Assembly: GCA_001443375.1 (NCBI GenBank)
Contig: LDXM01000001.1
Coordinates: forward strand, 86,533 to 150,532
Source: Chloroflexi bacterium CSP1-4
GTDB taxonomy: Bacteria; Chloroflexota; Limnocylindria; Limnocylindrales; CSP1-4
Direction of reading: 5' to 3'
DNA: 64,000 nucleotides
The position numbers and the translations under genes are program-made. Below, piece after piece: positions 39,703-48,782 of the stretch (position 1 is the first letter of the stretch; each line of letters opens with the position of its first letter). The notes under the pieces were generated by a model, which saw only the letters and a program-made list of their open reading frames with translations, was not told the DNA's origin and ran no database searches.

Positions 39703-40593
39703 TCACTTGATGAGGTAGCTGCGCACCGAGATCGTCGCGCCCAGGCCCCCCAGCAGGGCGCCGGCGCCGACCACGAGGAGCACCAGCTGCTCGCCCAGCC
39801 GCTGGTCGAAGCCGACGGGGATCTCGCGCAGGACGGTCGAGCCGAGCTGGCTGATGGCCGGCGCGGCGACGGCGAGGATGCCCAGCGTGACGAGCGAGCC
39901 GAGCAGTCCCACGAGCAGCCCCTCGAGGACGAACGGCCAGCGGATGAACGCGTCCGAGGCGCCCACGAGGCGCATGATCTCGATCTCGTCGGCCCGCGCC
40001 ATGACCGCCATGCGGATGGTGTTGACGACGATGAACAGGACGGTCAGGGCCACCATCAGCATGACGCCCAGGCCGACCGTGCGCAGCACGCCGGTGATGG
40101 CCACCAGCGCGTCGACCACCCGCTGCGTCTCGAGGACCTCTGCCACGACGCCCTTCGGCGCCTTCAGGATCTCCACGACCTGGCCGTACTGGCGTGGATC
40201 CTTCAGCTTCACGTTCAGGCTGGCGGGGATGGGGTTGGTGCCGGTCAGACCGGTCAGATCGGGGCGGCCCTGCGCCTCCTGCTGGGCGCGCCAATCGGCC
40301 AGCGCTTCTTCCTTGCTGGTGTGGGTGACGGTCGCCACCTCCGGGAGGGCCGCCACCTGCTCCTGCAGCCGGGCCACCCGCTCGGGCGCCACGCCGTCGT
40401 TGAGGAACGCCTGCACCTCGACCTTCGACTCCACGAACTGGAGGCCGGCCTCCAGCCCCGAGAGCACGAGCACGAGTCCCGACAGGAGCACGAGCATGAG
40501 GACCATGGTCACGGTCGCGGCGAGGCTCATGACGCGGTTGCGCCAGAAGCCCTGGGCGGCGCGGCGGACGGAGAAGGCCAGGAAGGAGAGCAT
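39703..40593 (-). CDS. ftsX: Cell division protein FtsX
   Basis: A 296-residue permease-like partner of FtsE. It has a cytosolic N-terminus with FSVRRAAQGFWRNRVMS, helix 1 (about 22-45), a large extracytoplasmic loop (about 50-170, with KVEVQAFLNDGV and NPIPASLNVKLKDP), then three more helices ending in SVRSYLIK. FtsEX transmits ATP hydrolysis to wall hydrolases. It begins four bases after ftsE. Confidence 0.94.
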   Translation of the reverse strand: MLSFLAFSVRRAAQGFWRNRVMSLAATVTMVLMLVLLSGLVLVLSGLEAGLQFVESKVEVQAFLNDGVAPERVARLQEQVAALPEVATVTHTSKEEALADWRAQQEAQGRPDLTGLTGTNPIPASLNVKLKDPRQYGQVVEILKAPKGVVAEVLETQRVVDALVAITGVLRTVGLGVMLMVALTVLFIVVNTIRMAVMARADEIEIMRLVGASDAFIRWPFVLEGLLVGLLGSLVTLGILAVAAPAISQLGSTVLREIPVGFDQRLGEQLVLLVVGAGALLGGLGATISVRSYLIK

Positions 40594-40597
40594 CGGG

Positions 40598-41503
40598 TCA
40601 GTACTGGCGGTGGTAGCCGCCGACCTCGTCGCGCACGATGCGGCCCTCCTCGAGCGCCACGACGCGCTTGCGCAGGGCGGTCACGACCTCGGCGTTATGC
40701 GTGGCCATGAGCACGGTCGTGCCCAGCTCGTTGATGCGCAGCAGGAGCTGGATGATCTCCCAGCTGATGAGGGGATCAAGGTTCCCCGTGGGCTCGTCGG
40801 CGATGATGATGCGCGGTCCGTGGACCATGGCGCGGGCGATGGCGGTCCGCTGCTGCTCCCCGCCGGAGAGCTGGTTCGGGCGCTGCTCGGCCTGGGCGGA
40901 CAGGCCCACGAGGGCCAACGCGCGCTCCACAGCCGGCCCCACCTCGCGGCGCGGCGTGCCCGTCACCTCGAGCGCGAAGCCGACGTTCTCGTGCACGGTC
41001 TTGCTGGGCAGCAGCTTGAAGTCCTGGAAGATGATGCCGATCTCGCGGCGGAGGTGCGGCACGTGGCGGCGGCGCAGGCGGGCGAGGTCGCGACCGGCCA
41101 CCAGGACGGTGCCGGTCGTGGCCAGCTCGTCGCGGATGAGCAGCTTGATGAGCGTGCTCTTGCCCGCGCCGGACGGGCCGACGAGGAAGATGAAGTCGCC
41201 CTCGGGCACGACGAGATCGACCTCGATGAGGGCGCGCTTCCCGTTGGGGTAGACCTTGGTCACGTCGTGCAGGGCGATCGCCGCATGCCTGAGGTCCGGG
41301 ATCGTGGCGTCGGCGCCGGGCCGCGCGAGGGCGGGATCCGCGGGCCGGTCCGGCGTAAGGGCCGACGGCGCGGGCGCGACGGCCTCGAGGGCGCCGGCGC
41401 GGGGCCGGAGGCTGGCCCGGAGGTGCGAGAAGGTCACATACGGCTCCGCGACTGCCGGGACCGACGCGACCGGGGCGTCGGTGAGCCGGCCGCGGCTCGG
41501 CAC
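40598..41503 (-). CDS. ftsE: Cell division ATP-binding protein FtsE with N-terminal extension
   Basis: An ABC ATPase of about 301 residues. The core starts near IALHDVTKVYPNGKRALIEVDLVV. Walker A is GPSGAGKST, the Q-loop GIIFQDFKLLPSKTVHENV, the signature LSGGEQQRTAIARA, and Walker B IIIADEPTGNLD. Usual FtsE is about 225-230 residues, so this has an Ala/Pro-rich extension of about 70-85. The start is uncertain: GTG 41503 follows a TACGCT box, while GTG 41437 would shorten the extension. Pairs with ftsX immediately downstream. Confidence 0.9.
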   Translation of the reverse strand: MPSRGRLTDAPVASVPAVAEPYVTFSHLRASLRPRAGALEAVAPAPSALTPDRPADPALARPGADATIPDLRHAAIALHDVTKVYPNGKRALIEVDLVVPEGDFIFLVGPSGAGKSTLIKLLIRDELATTGTVLVAGRDLARLRRRHVPHLRREIGIIFQDFKLLPSKTVHENVGFALEVTGTPRREVGPAVERALALVGLSAQAEQRPNQLSGGEQQRTAIARAMVHGPRIIIADEPTGNLDPLISWEIIQLLLRINELGTTVLMATHNAEVVTALRKRVVALEEGRIVRDEVGGYHRQY

Positions 41504-41536
41504 GCGGGCACGGCGAGCACGACCACGACGCCGGGG

Positions 41537-41605
41537 AGCGTAGCACAGGGGCTCGTGAGCCCTCTGCCACCGCCCGCTCGCGCGTCCCCGCCTGTGCGCT
41601 ACGCT
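41537..41605. promoter_or_regulatory. Divergent promoter region between ftsE and the choline-kinase-like gene
   Basis: Two TACGCT -10-like boxes face away from each other: minus strand 41542-41537 toward ftsE, and plus strand 41600-41605 toward the gene at 41639. Leaders would be about 27-33 bases. Confidence 0.4.
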
Positions 41606-41638
41606 CGGGCACACGTCGGGCACACGAAGGAGGAGTGG

Positions 41639-42547
41639 ATGGCACCCACCATCGAGCAGGTCGTCGCCGCGATCCCGGAATGGCTTGGGCGCCACGTCGA
41701 CGTCGCGGAGATCCCGGGCGGCCTGACAAACCGCAACTACCGCCTGAGCGTGGACGGCGTGCCGATGTTCGTACGGATCCCCGGGCAGGGGACCGAGCTG
41801 CTGGCCGTCGACCGGGCCAACGAGCTCCACAACACGCGAGCGGCGGCGGAGGCGGGGGTGGGCGCCCGCGTCCTGCACCACCTGCCGGAATGGGACGTGA
41901 TGGTCCTCGAGTGGCTACCCGGCCGGACGATGTCGAATGCCGCCTTCGCCGAGCCCGGCATGCCCGCCCGCATCGCCGCGGCGCTTCGGCGCCTGCACGC
42001 CGGCCCACGCTTCCGGGACGACTTCGACATGTTCCGCCTGACGGAGTTCTACCTGCGCGTCGTGGACGAGCACGCGGTGCCCATCCCGGCGGGCTACCGC
42101 GACCGGATCCCGCTCCTGCCGCGCATCGAGGCCGCCCTGGCCGTCGGGCCGCTCCCGACCGTGCCCTGCCACAACGATCTCCTGGCCGAGAACTACCTCG
42201 ACGACGGCGAGCGGTTGTGGATCGTCGACTACGAGTACAGCGGCAACGATGACCCGACCTTCGAGCTGGGCAACACCTGCCAGGAGCTCGGTTTCGACCG
42301 GGCCCGGACCATCGAGCTGTGCACCGCCTACTTCGGCCGGGCGACGCCGGCACTGCTGGCGCGGATGCACCTCCAGATGATCATGTCGGACATGGGCTGG
42401 ACGCTATGGGCGGCCATCCAGGCGCGGATCTCGACGATCGACTACGACTTCTGGGGCTGGGCCGAGGAGCGCTGGGGACGAGCCGCGGCCAGGCTCGACG
42501 GGCCCGAGCTCGCAGGCTGGCTGCGCGAGGTCGGTTCGGGGGCCTGA
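41639..42547 (+). CDS. Choline/ethanolamine kinase-fold phosphotransferase (copy 1)
   Basis: A 302-residue APH/ChoK-fold kinase. Seen are the N-lobe IPGGLTNRNYRLSVDGVPMFVRI, the Brenner-type catalytic loop PTVPCHNDLLAENYLDDGERLWIVDYEYSGNDDPTFELGNTCQE (catalytic Asp in CHNDLLAEN, metal Asp in IVDYEY), and a helical C-terminus. These match bacterial LicA/choline kinase relatives. The substrate is likely an amino-alcohol, but thiamine or sugar alcohols are possible. An excellent AAGGAGG precedes the ATG. It is monocistronic, ending at a strong bidirectional hairpin, and is divergent from ftsE. Confidence 0.87.
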   Translation: MAPTIEQVVAAIPEWLGRHVDVAEIPGGLTNRNYRLSVDGVPMFVRIPGQGTELLAVDRANELHNTRAAAEAGVGARVLHHLPEWDVMVLEWLPGRTMSNAAFAEPGMPARIAAALRRLHAGPRFRDDFDMFRLTEFYLRVVDEHAVPIPAGYRDRIPLLPRIEAALAVGPLPTVPCHNDLLAENYLDDGERLWIVDYEYSGNDDPTFELGNTCQELGFDRARTIELCTAYFGRATPALLARMHLQMIMSDMGWTLWAAIQARISTIDYDFWGWAEERWGRAAARLDGPELAGWLREVGSGA

Positions 42548-42552
42548 AACGG

Positions 42553-42584
42553 CGACGGCCCGGGTCTCCGGGCCCGGGCCGTCG
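42553..42584. terminator. Bidirectional terminator hairpin between convergent kinase and permease genes
   Basis: A 12-bp perfect stem (CGACGGCCCGGG / CCCGGGCCGTCG) with an 8-base loop, six bases after the kinase stop and 29 before the permease stop. Confidence 0.7.
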
Positions 42585-42613
42585 ATGGCTTGCTGCCGGG
42601 CGATCCCGACGGA

Positions 42614-44272
42614 TCACTCCGGCGGGATCTCCTTGAACGCGTATTCCACGTTGATGCCGCCCGAGCGACGCACCATCTTCGTGACGATGTACCAGAGGGC
42701 GGAGAAGACGAGGATCCCGCCAACCACCGTGTAGGCCAGCTGGCTGGTCAGGCCGAGCTGCGAGTTGGTCAGGAAGAGGACCAGGAAGATCGTCCCGGCG
42801 ATGAAGCCGAGTGCGCCGACGATCGTCACCGTGGGGATGCCCGCGATGGTGAACTTCGAGCCCGGCGAGGCCTCGTAGACGCCCTTGGCCCGGAAGGGCA
42901 GCAGGGCGCCGGCCAGTGCGGTGGCGACGAAGACGTAGCCACAGGCGAAGGTCACGCCCAGCGTGAGCGACGTCCAGGAGGTCGTCGACCCATCGGCGTT
43001 GGTGACCGCGAAGGTGTTGAACAGCCAGATCACCGGGATGCTGGCCAGGAAGTAGATGACGTGGGCGTTGACCGGAGTGTGGAAGCGGTCGCTGACGCGG
43101 CTGACCAGCTCCGGCAGGACGCGGTCGAGCGACATCGCGACCATCACGCGGGTCATGCCGATATAGCAGTTGTGCACGATCTGATGGCTGTTGAGGATGA
43201 AGCCCACCGAGATCAGCAGGATCACGAGTGGGCTGGCCGAGATGGCGATGGCCAGGATGTTCGGCCACAGGTAGAAGCCGCTGAGCGTAGCCTCCCCGAC
43301 CAGCGACCAGTAGCCGGCACCGGCCACGTACAGGAACTCCGTCCCGACGGCGCGCTCGAGGACGAAGGCGAGCGTGGCGAGCAGGATCCCGGTCACGACG
43401 AGCGCGCCGACGATGATCATGGCCTGGTTGCGGAACGAGCGGGCGTCCTTGATCTCGCCGTTCTGCTGCGTGCTGTAGGTCGCCCACTGGAGCGATGTCC
43501 AGGCGATCGGTGCGATGAGCAGCGTGGCCAGCAGGCTGAAGGGCGGATTCGTGTCCACGCCCGCCGCCGTGGTCGCCGCCACAGCGTCCTGGTAAAACGT
43601 GGCGGATCCGCCGATGGAGGTCGAGAACGCGTTGAGTGCGCCGGGCACGTCCGCCGCGTTCGTCGTGAAGAGCACGACGAGCATCGTCCCGAATGCGAGC
43701 AGGGTGGCGATCCACATCACCCGCTGGAGCCTCACGTAGTTCTTGAAGCCGGACGCGAGGATGAGCAGGGCCAGGAGCGCGTTGGCGATGCTGGTCACGA
43801 TGATCCCGTTGGCCGTCGTGAACCAGGTCGCGAGCTCGATCATGCCGGCGTTGCCCAGCGTGGCGCCGAGGCCCAGGAAGAGCGGTGCCAACCCCAGGTA
43901 GGCGAGCAGCCAGCCCGAGAGCGCCACCCACTGGAGGATCCAGATCACGAAGCCGGACATGACCAGCGTGAAGGCGATGCCGCCGCCCAGCACGCGGCTC
44001 TGGAAGACATAGTCGCCGCCCGAGCGCGGCAGCGCCGTCGAGAGCCATACGTACGCCAGCGCGATGGGGATCTCCAGCACCACCGCCAGCAGGATCCCCC
44101 ACACGAGCTGGCCGCCCGGCAAGGCGCCCGGCGCCCACAGGTACGTCCAGGGGAAGATCAACCCCATCGTCAGGACGTTGTACACGAAGGCCGAGGACGG
44201 GGACATGACCCGCACCAGACCCGACGATTTCCGGACGAAGACCTCCGGTGCCGCCGCTGTCGCAGTCGCCAT
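42614..44272 (-). CDS. APC-superfamily amino acid/amine permease
   Basis: A 552-residue permease with about 12-14 membrane helices. The N-terminal KSSGLVRVMSPSSAFVYNVLTMG, the helix-2 ALPRSGGDYVFQSRVLGGGIAFTL (the conserved SGGDYVF-type motif) and the NIGLL-like mid-section identify the APC superfamily. Substrate is unknown; by context an amino acid or methylated amine. An AGGTGA lies about seven bases before the ATG, so this gene uses a standard ribosome-binding site after a 155-base leader. Confidence 0.88.
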   Translation of the reverse strand: MATATAAAPEVFVRKSSGLVRVMSPSSAFVYNVLTMGLIFPWTYLWAPGALPGGQLVWGILLAVVLEIPIALAYVWLSTALPRSGGDYVFQSRVLGGGIAFTLVMSGFVIWILQWVALSGWLLAYLGLAPLFLGLGATLGNAGMIELATWFTTANGIIVTSIANALLALLILASGFKNYVRLQRVMWIATLLAFGTMLVVLFTTNAADVPGALNAFSTSIGGSATFYQDAVAATTAAGVDTNPPFSLLATLLIAPIAWTSLQWATYSTQQNGEIKDARSFRNQAMIIVGALVVTGILLATLAFVLERAVGTEFLYVAGAGYWSLVGEATLSGFYLWPNILAIAISASPLVILLISVGFILNSHQIVHNCYIGMTRVMVAMSLDRVLPELVSRVSDRFHTPVNAHVIYFLASIPVIWLFNTFAVTNADGSTTSWTSLTLGVTFACGYVFVATALAGALLPFRAKGVYEASPGSKFTIAGIPTVTIVGALGFIAGTIFLVLFLTNSQLGLTSQLAYTVVGGILVFSALWYIVTKMVRRSGGINVEYAFKEIPPE

Positions 44273-44427
44273 CCGATTTCACCTCGTAGCAGGGGGACGC
44301 GAGCCGTCATTGGGGGCGGCTCGATGGTGGGCGGCCGCGCGCGGCCGCCGCTCAGTTCCAGCCTCCGATGGCACCTCCCTTCCTCATGTCGCCACAGGTC
44401 CGCGTGGGCTCGCGGGCGGTGGCCGCC
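44273..44427 (-). other. Structured leader upstream of the APC permease
   Basis: A 155-base gap between two minus-strand genes. It holds a perfect 20-base palindrome (44330-44349, GGCGGCCGCG / CGCGGCCGCC), a smaller GAGCCG/CGGCTC stem near 44301-44322, and an 11-codon frame MRKGGAIGGWN upstream of both (ATG about 44388). It could hold a terminator of the phosphoesterase gene plus a regulatory leader. No known riboswitch is recognised. Confidence 0.4.
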
Positions 44428-45423
44428 TCAGCCGGCCGTCATCTGGTAGCTCCGGACCTTCCCACCCGCGATGGTCAGCAGGCAGCCCCTCAGGATGCCC
44501 TCGCCGTACTCGCTGCCGGGGTTGATGCAGAGCGTCCGGCCGAGCCTGGCCGCCGCCTGGGACTCGTGGATGTGGCCATGAAGACCGAGCATGGGCTGGT
44601 AGCGCTCGATGGCCGCGCGGACCGACTGGCTGCCAGCGCCGTACAGCACCGGCTGGCCGCCGGTGACGATCTGCGAGGGTGGATCGGTCGACCAGTCGAG
44701 CTGGGGACACGTGTCGAGCGTCGAATCCCTGGGCGGAGCGTGGAAGTTGAAGATGACGTGGCCGTAGTCGCCGAAGCCACCGGCGACCCGCTCGATCTTC
44801 TCGGCCAGCTCGGGTTCCGGTGCCTCGCGGGGCGTCTTCCAGGGTGTCGGGTTGACGTAGGGCATGCTGACCATCAGGTGCTCATCGTCGAGCGGGACGA
44901 CCCGGTCCTCACAGGCCACGAACGCCCTCGTGTCGGGCCGCTGCATGGCCGCCATGACCTCTGGGACGTCGTCGTTGCCGCCCGTCGCACAGCAGCGGAT
45001 GCCGGTCCCGGCCAAGCGCGTCTCGGTGAGGTCGATCCAGCGCGTCAGCCGCTCGATGGCGAGGTCGTGGAACAGGTGCACGACCGCCGAGGGATCGTCG
45101 CGCACCGCGCGGTACTCGTCTTCGTCCATGGTGGCGTGATAGAAACCCAGGTCGGCGATGCGCTCGCGCATCGCCTCCACCTCCGACGCCGTCTCGAGGT
45201 GCTCGACCCGACTGTGGATCGTGGCCCGGTGACGTCCGCTGGCCTCGCGGATGATGGGGATCGCCAGCTTGCCCATGACGTCGCCGCCCATGACCAGGAC
45301 GTCGGCACCGTAGAACTTCCCGGCGTTGAGGAACTTCCGCCACGTGCGCTCCGACCCGTGGACGTCCGTGGCGTAGAAGATCCGCGTGCCCCTGGTCGCG
45401 CGGTCGCGCCGGAAGAGCGGCAT
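44428..45423 (-). CDS. Calcineurin-like metallophosphoesterase
   Basis: A 331-residue metallophosphoesterase. Metal-site motifs appear in order: FYATDVHGSE, VMGGDVMG, CCATGGNDDVPEVM, FNFHAPP and GLHGHIHES, followed by the typical end CINPGSEYGEG. Substrate unknown; such enzymes cleave phosphomonoesters, cyclic nucleotides or other diesters. The ATG at 45423 is 14 bases after the flavoprotein stop, so the two are probably co-transcribed. An upstream extension of the frame overlaps that gene and looks non-native. Confidence 0.87.
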   Translation of the reverse strand: MPLFRRDRATRGTRIFYATDVHGSERTWRKFLNAGKFYGADVLVMGGDVMGKLAIPIIREASGRHRATIHSRVEHLETASEVEAMRERIADLGFYHATMDEDEYRAVRDDPSAVVHLFHDLAIERLTRWIDLTETRLAGTGIRCCATGGNDDVPEVMAAMQRPDTRAFVACEDRVVPLDDEHLMVSMPYVNPTPWKTPREAPEPELAEKIERVAGGFGDYGHVIFNFHAPPRDSTLDTCPQLDWSTDPPSQIVTGGQPVLYGAGSQSVRAAIERYQPMLGLHGHIHESQAAARLGRTLCINPGSEYGEGILRGCLLTIAGGKVRSYQMTAG

Positions 45424-45436
45424 CGAGCGACCCGCC

Positions 45437-47866
45437 TCAGCCGCGCATCCGGAAGCCACGGGGGTCGTACATGACATCCGCTGCGATGACCGCCGGGACT
45501 TGCTCGTCGAACACGTCCACCAGGAGCTGGGCTCCCTCCTCGAGTCGAGACGGAAGATACACGTAGCCGATGGTCCGCGATACGGTGGATCCGTAGGCCA
45601 CGCTCCGCAGGCGCCCAACGACGCGGCCTCCCGACCGGACCGCCTCCCCGCCGTAGACAGGCACGTAGTCCGCGCCGCCGACGAGCACCGTCCGGAGCCG
45701 CTGGCTCGGACCGTCCGGCTCCCGCTCGAGCCGGGCGCGCAGTGCATCCCGACCGACGAAGGGACCCTTGTCGAGCGCGACGAATGCCCCCAGGCCCGCC
45801 TCGAACGGTGTCTCCAGCATCGTCAGGTCCGTACCGTAGTAGCGGTAGCCCTTCTCCATGCGCAACCCGTCGAGCGCCCGGTAGCCGAACGGCCGCAGGT
45901 CCACCCCACGCCCGGCGGCCGCGAGTCGGTCCCAGGCCTGGATCGCCCAGGCAGCGTCGACGTAGAGCTCCCAGCCCAGCTCGCCGGCGTAGCTGATGCG
46001 CACCGCCTGGACGGGCGCGCCCGCGATGCGGATCCCGCGCGCTTGCCGGAGCGGGATCGCCCCATCGCTCACGTCGTCGTCGGTGGCGGCGGCGAGGACG
46101 TCACGCGCCCGCGGCCCCCAGAGGCCGAGGCAGGCGAGGTCGCCACTCACGTCGTGCAGCTCGATCGCCGCGTCGTCGTCGGCGACGTGCCAGCGCAGCC
46201 AGGCGAGGTCGCCGGCGAGGTAGCCCGCTCCGGTCACGACGCGGAAGCGGTCTTCGGCCAGCCTCGTGATCGTGACGTCCGCGACCATGCCTCCGCGCTC
46301 GTCGAGGAACTGGCTGTACGTCACGCTGCCGACGGGTCGGTCGACGTCATTCGCTGCGACGCGCTGGAGGAGGGCCAGGGCGCCCGGCCCCGCTACGGAG
46401 ATCTTGCCGAACGAGCTCAGGTCGATGAGGCCTGCGCGCTCGCGAACGGCGACGGCCTCTTCCTCCACCCGCTCGAGCCACGGTGGTCGGGTGAAGCCGT
46501 ACGCACGTTGATCGCGGCCGCTGCGACGCCAGGCGCGGCCCGGCTCGAGATGGTCCGCCCGCTCCCAGCCGGCCTTCGTTCCGAACACCGCGCCGAGCTC
46601 CTGGAGCCGACCATGCAGCGGTCCTGGCCGGCGCGGCCGCCCGGCCTCGTCCGCGTCGTGCGGGTAGCGCAGCCGGTAGTAGTCCGCGTAGGTCTCCCTC
46701 GCCAGCGCCGCCGCGTAGGTCGGATCACGATGCACCTCGCCGAAGCGCCAGGCCCGGTATGGCCCGATGTCGACCCCCGGTTCCCCGGCCGTTATCCAGC
46801 CGGCGAGCGCCCGCCCGATACCGCCTCCGCCGCCGAACCCGTTGAGCGACAGCCCCGCCGCGAGCCAGAAGCCACGGGCTCCCGGCAGCGGCCCGAGCAG
46901 CGGATTCGCGTCCGGCGTCATCGCATCCGGATGGCAGACGAGGCGGATCACCTCTGCGTCGGCCAGGAACGGGAAGCGACGGACGGCGCCGGCCATGAGC
47001 GGGGCGAAACGCTCGAAGTCGGGCGGCAGCGACCGCGCGGCGTGATCCCAGGGGACGCCGTCGACCCAGCGAGACTGCGGTTCGGTCTCGTAGCCGCCGA
47101 AGAGCATGCCGCCCTGCTCGCTCTTGCCGTAGACGAGGTTGTCCGGGTCGCGGAAGCACGGCATGTCGTGTGGAAGCTCGTGGCCGGGCACGGCGCGCAG
47201 CGCGATGTGCTGATGGTCGACCGGCGTCGAGGGCACGAACGCCCCGACCATCGCCGCGACCTGCGGCGCCCAGATCCCGGCTGCATCAACGACGTGCTCG
47301 GCGGCGATGGGGCCGTTGTCGGTCAGGACGCGGGTCACCTCGCGGCGCGGCGAGAGCTCGATGCCCGTGACGCGCACGCCCGTGCGGATCCGTGCCCCGA
47401 GGGCCCGGGCGGCCTCCGCCAGCGCGTGCGTCGCCGTGTGCGGGTCCAGGTGGCCGTCGCCGGGCAGATGGATCGCGCCGTGGAGCGAATCGGACGAGAT
47501 CGCCGGCATCAGGCGCAGCGCCTCCTGCGCGGACACGACCTCCACGTCCAGGCCGATGCCCCGGGCACGGCTCGCGCCGCGTTCGAGCTCGCGGAGCTGG
47601 TCGTGACTCGATGCCAGCCGGAGGCTGCCTACCCGCTGGAACACGCCGAGCCGTTCGTAGAGCTCCACGCTGTAGCGGCGGAACCGCATCATGGTCGAGG
47701 AGGGATTGAAGACGGTGACGAGGCCGGCGGCGTGGCAGGTGGAGCCGGCGGTCAGCTGCGCCTTCTCCACGAGCATGACGTCTGTCCAGCCGGCAAGGGC
47801 GAGGTGGTAGGCGACGCTGCAGCCGGTGATCCCGCCGCCGATGACGACGACCCGCGCCTGTTCCAC
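45437..47866 (-). CDS. Dimethylglycine/sarcosine-dehydrogenase-like flavoprotein with GcvT domain (copy 1)
   Basis: An 809-residue two-domain enzyme. The N-terminal DAO-type FAD domain (about 5-380) starts VVVIGGGITGCSVAYHLALAG, and the motif GSTCHAAGL places H46 where dimethylglycine dehydrogenase binds FAD covalently. The C-terminal GcvT-type domain (about 425-809) has AGLIDLSSFGKISVAGPGALALLQRV, GYRALDGLRMEKGYRYYGTDL and a GcvT_C end. Such enzymes oxidatively demethylate N-methyl amino acids and pass the one-carbon unit to tetrahydrofolate. The precise substrate is open. GTG start after GGGAGGG. Confidence 0.88.
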   Translation of the reverse strand: MEQARVVVIGGGITGCSVAYHLALAGWTDVMLVEKAQLTAGSTCHAAGLVTVFNPSSTMMRFRRYSVELYERLGVFQRVGSLRLASSHDQLRELERGASRARGIGLDVEVVSAQEALRLMPAISSDSLHGAIHLPGDGHLDPHTATHALAEAARALGARIRTGVRVTGIELSPRREVTRVLTDNGPIAAEHVVDAAGIWAPQVAAMVGAFVPSTPVDHQHIALRAVPGHELPHDMPCFRDPDNLVYGKSEQGGMLFGGYETEPQSRWVDGVPWDHAARSLPPDFERFAPLMAGAVRRFPFLADAEVIRLVCHPDAMTPDANPLLGPLPGARGFWLAAGLSLNGFGGGGGIGRALAGWITAGEPGVDIGPYRAWRFGEVHRDPTYAAALARETYADYYRLRYPHDADEAGRPRRPGPLHGRLQELGAVFGTKAGWERADHLEPGRAWRRSGRDQRAYGFTRPPWLERVEEEAVAVRERAGLIDLSSFGKISVAGPGALALLQRVAANDVDRPVGSVTYSQFLDERGGMVADVTITRLAEDRFRVVTGAGYLAGDLAWLRWHVADDDAAIELHDVSGDLACLGLWGPRARDVLAAATDDDVSDGAIPLRQARGIRIAGAPVQAVRISYAGELGWELYVDAAWAIQAWDRLAAAGRGVDLRPFGYRALDGLRMEKGYRYYGTDLTMLETPFEAGLGAFVALDKGPFVGRDALRARLEREPDGPSQRLRTVLVGGADYVPVYGGEAVRSGGRVVGRLRSVAYGSTVSRTIGYVYLPSRLEEGAQLLVDVFDEQVPAVIAADVMYDPRGFRMRG

Positions 47867-47982
47867 GCCCGTCCGACCCTCCCGCTGAACGCCCGCGACG
47901 CCGACGGTCGCTATGGGACGCTACGGTACGGCGTGGCGCGGCACGGCTTCAAGCGTCGGCGCGCCAGGCGACCGGGTCCGCC

Positions 47983-47988
47983 TACAAT
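47983..47988 (+). promoter_or_regulatory. Candidate -10 box (TACAAT) of a leaderless transcript
   Basis: TACAAT lies eight bases before the ATG at 47997; no Shine-Dalgarno fits between. Confidence 0.5.
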
Positions 47989-47996
47989 CACCAGCC

Positions 47997-48782
47997 ATGG
48001 CCACCCCGCGCGACCAGAATGCGATCGTCATCGACCGCGCCGTGCTCGAAGCGGAGGTCGAGCGGCTCGTCACCGCCGCTGATGAGGCTGGTCTCACGGT
48101 GCGCGTGCTCGGTTCCCTGGGTGTCTCGATCCACTGCCCGGATGCTGCCGCGCTCCTGCCGAGCTTTCAACGGACCTACGCGGACATCGACTTCGCCGGC
48201 TATCGCCGCCAGGCGAAGGGCCTCGCCACGCTCCTCGCCGGACTGGGTTACGTCGACGGCCGCGAGGTGTTCATCACGTCCGAGGGCCGCCGATCGATCT
48301 TCGACGCTCCCCGCAGCGGGATCCACCTGGACGTCTTCTACGACCGGCTCGAGTTCTGCCACGTGATCCCGCTGAACGGCCGTCTCGAGGCGGATCGCCC
48401 GACGATCCCTCTCGCCGAGCTGTTGCTGTCGAAGCTCCAGATCGTCCGGATCAACGAGAAAGACATCGTCGACACCGCCCTGCTGCTCCTCGACCATCCG
48501 CTGGCCGATGGCGACGTGGACAGCATCGACGTCGGCCGCGCCGCGCGCCTGTGCGCGGCGGAGTGGGGCCTGTGGCGGACGGTCACGATGAACCTCGAGA
48601 AGGTCACCGCGCTCGTCTCGGGGTACCCCCAGCTCCGTGACGACCAGCGCGACCGTGTCCGGGCTGCCGTCGCTGCGCTGAAGGCCCGTCTCGACGAGGA
48701 ACCCAAGCCGATGGCCTGGCGGATGCGGGCACGGGTCGGCGACCGACGCCAGTGGTGGACCGACGTGGATGAGGTGCGCTAG
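47997..48782 (+). CDS. Nucleotidyltransferase-fold protein, AbiEii/MNT-like
   Basis: A 261-residue protein with a nucleotidyltransferase outline: RVLGSLGVSIHC, then RTYADIDFAGY (the DxD-type metal pair), YVDGREVFITSEGRRSIF, and SGIHLDVFYDRLEFCH (third acid). A conserved LAELLLSKLQIVRINEKDIVDTALLLLDHPL follows, as in AbiEii-like proteins that nucleotidylate RNA or small molecules. No AbiEi-like antitoxin is adjacent, so a toxin role is not supported. It is the only plus-strand gene in this block and its stop overlaps the convergent kinase by four bases. Confidence 0.7.
   Translation: MATPRDQNAIVIDRAVLEAEVERLVTAADEAGLTVRVLGSLGVSIHCPDAAALLPSFQRTYADIDFAGYRRQAKGLATLLAGLGYVDGREVFITSEGRRSIFDAPRSGIHLDVFYDRLEFCHVIPLNGRLEADRPTIPLAELLLSKLQIVRINEKDIVDTALLLLDHPLADGDVDSIDVGRAARLCAAEWGLWRTVTMNLEKVTALVSGYPQLRDDQRDRVRAAVAALKARLDEEPKPMAWRMRARVGDRRQWWTDVDEVR

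Noticed and set aside
47997..48782. AbiE-type toxin-antitoxin system
   Set aside because: The nucleotidyltransferase fold fits, but no AbiEi-like winged-helix antitoxin is adjacent; the neighbours are metabolic genes on the other strand.
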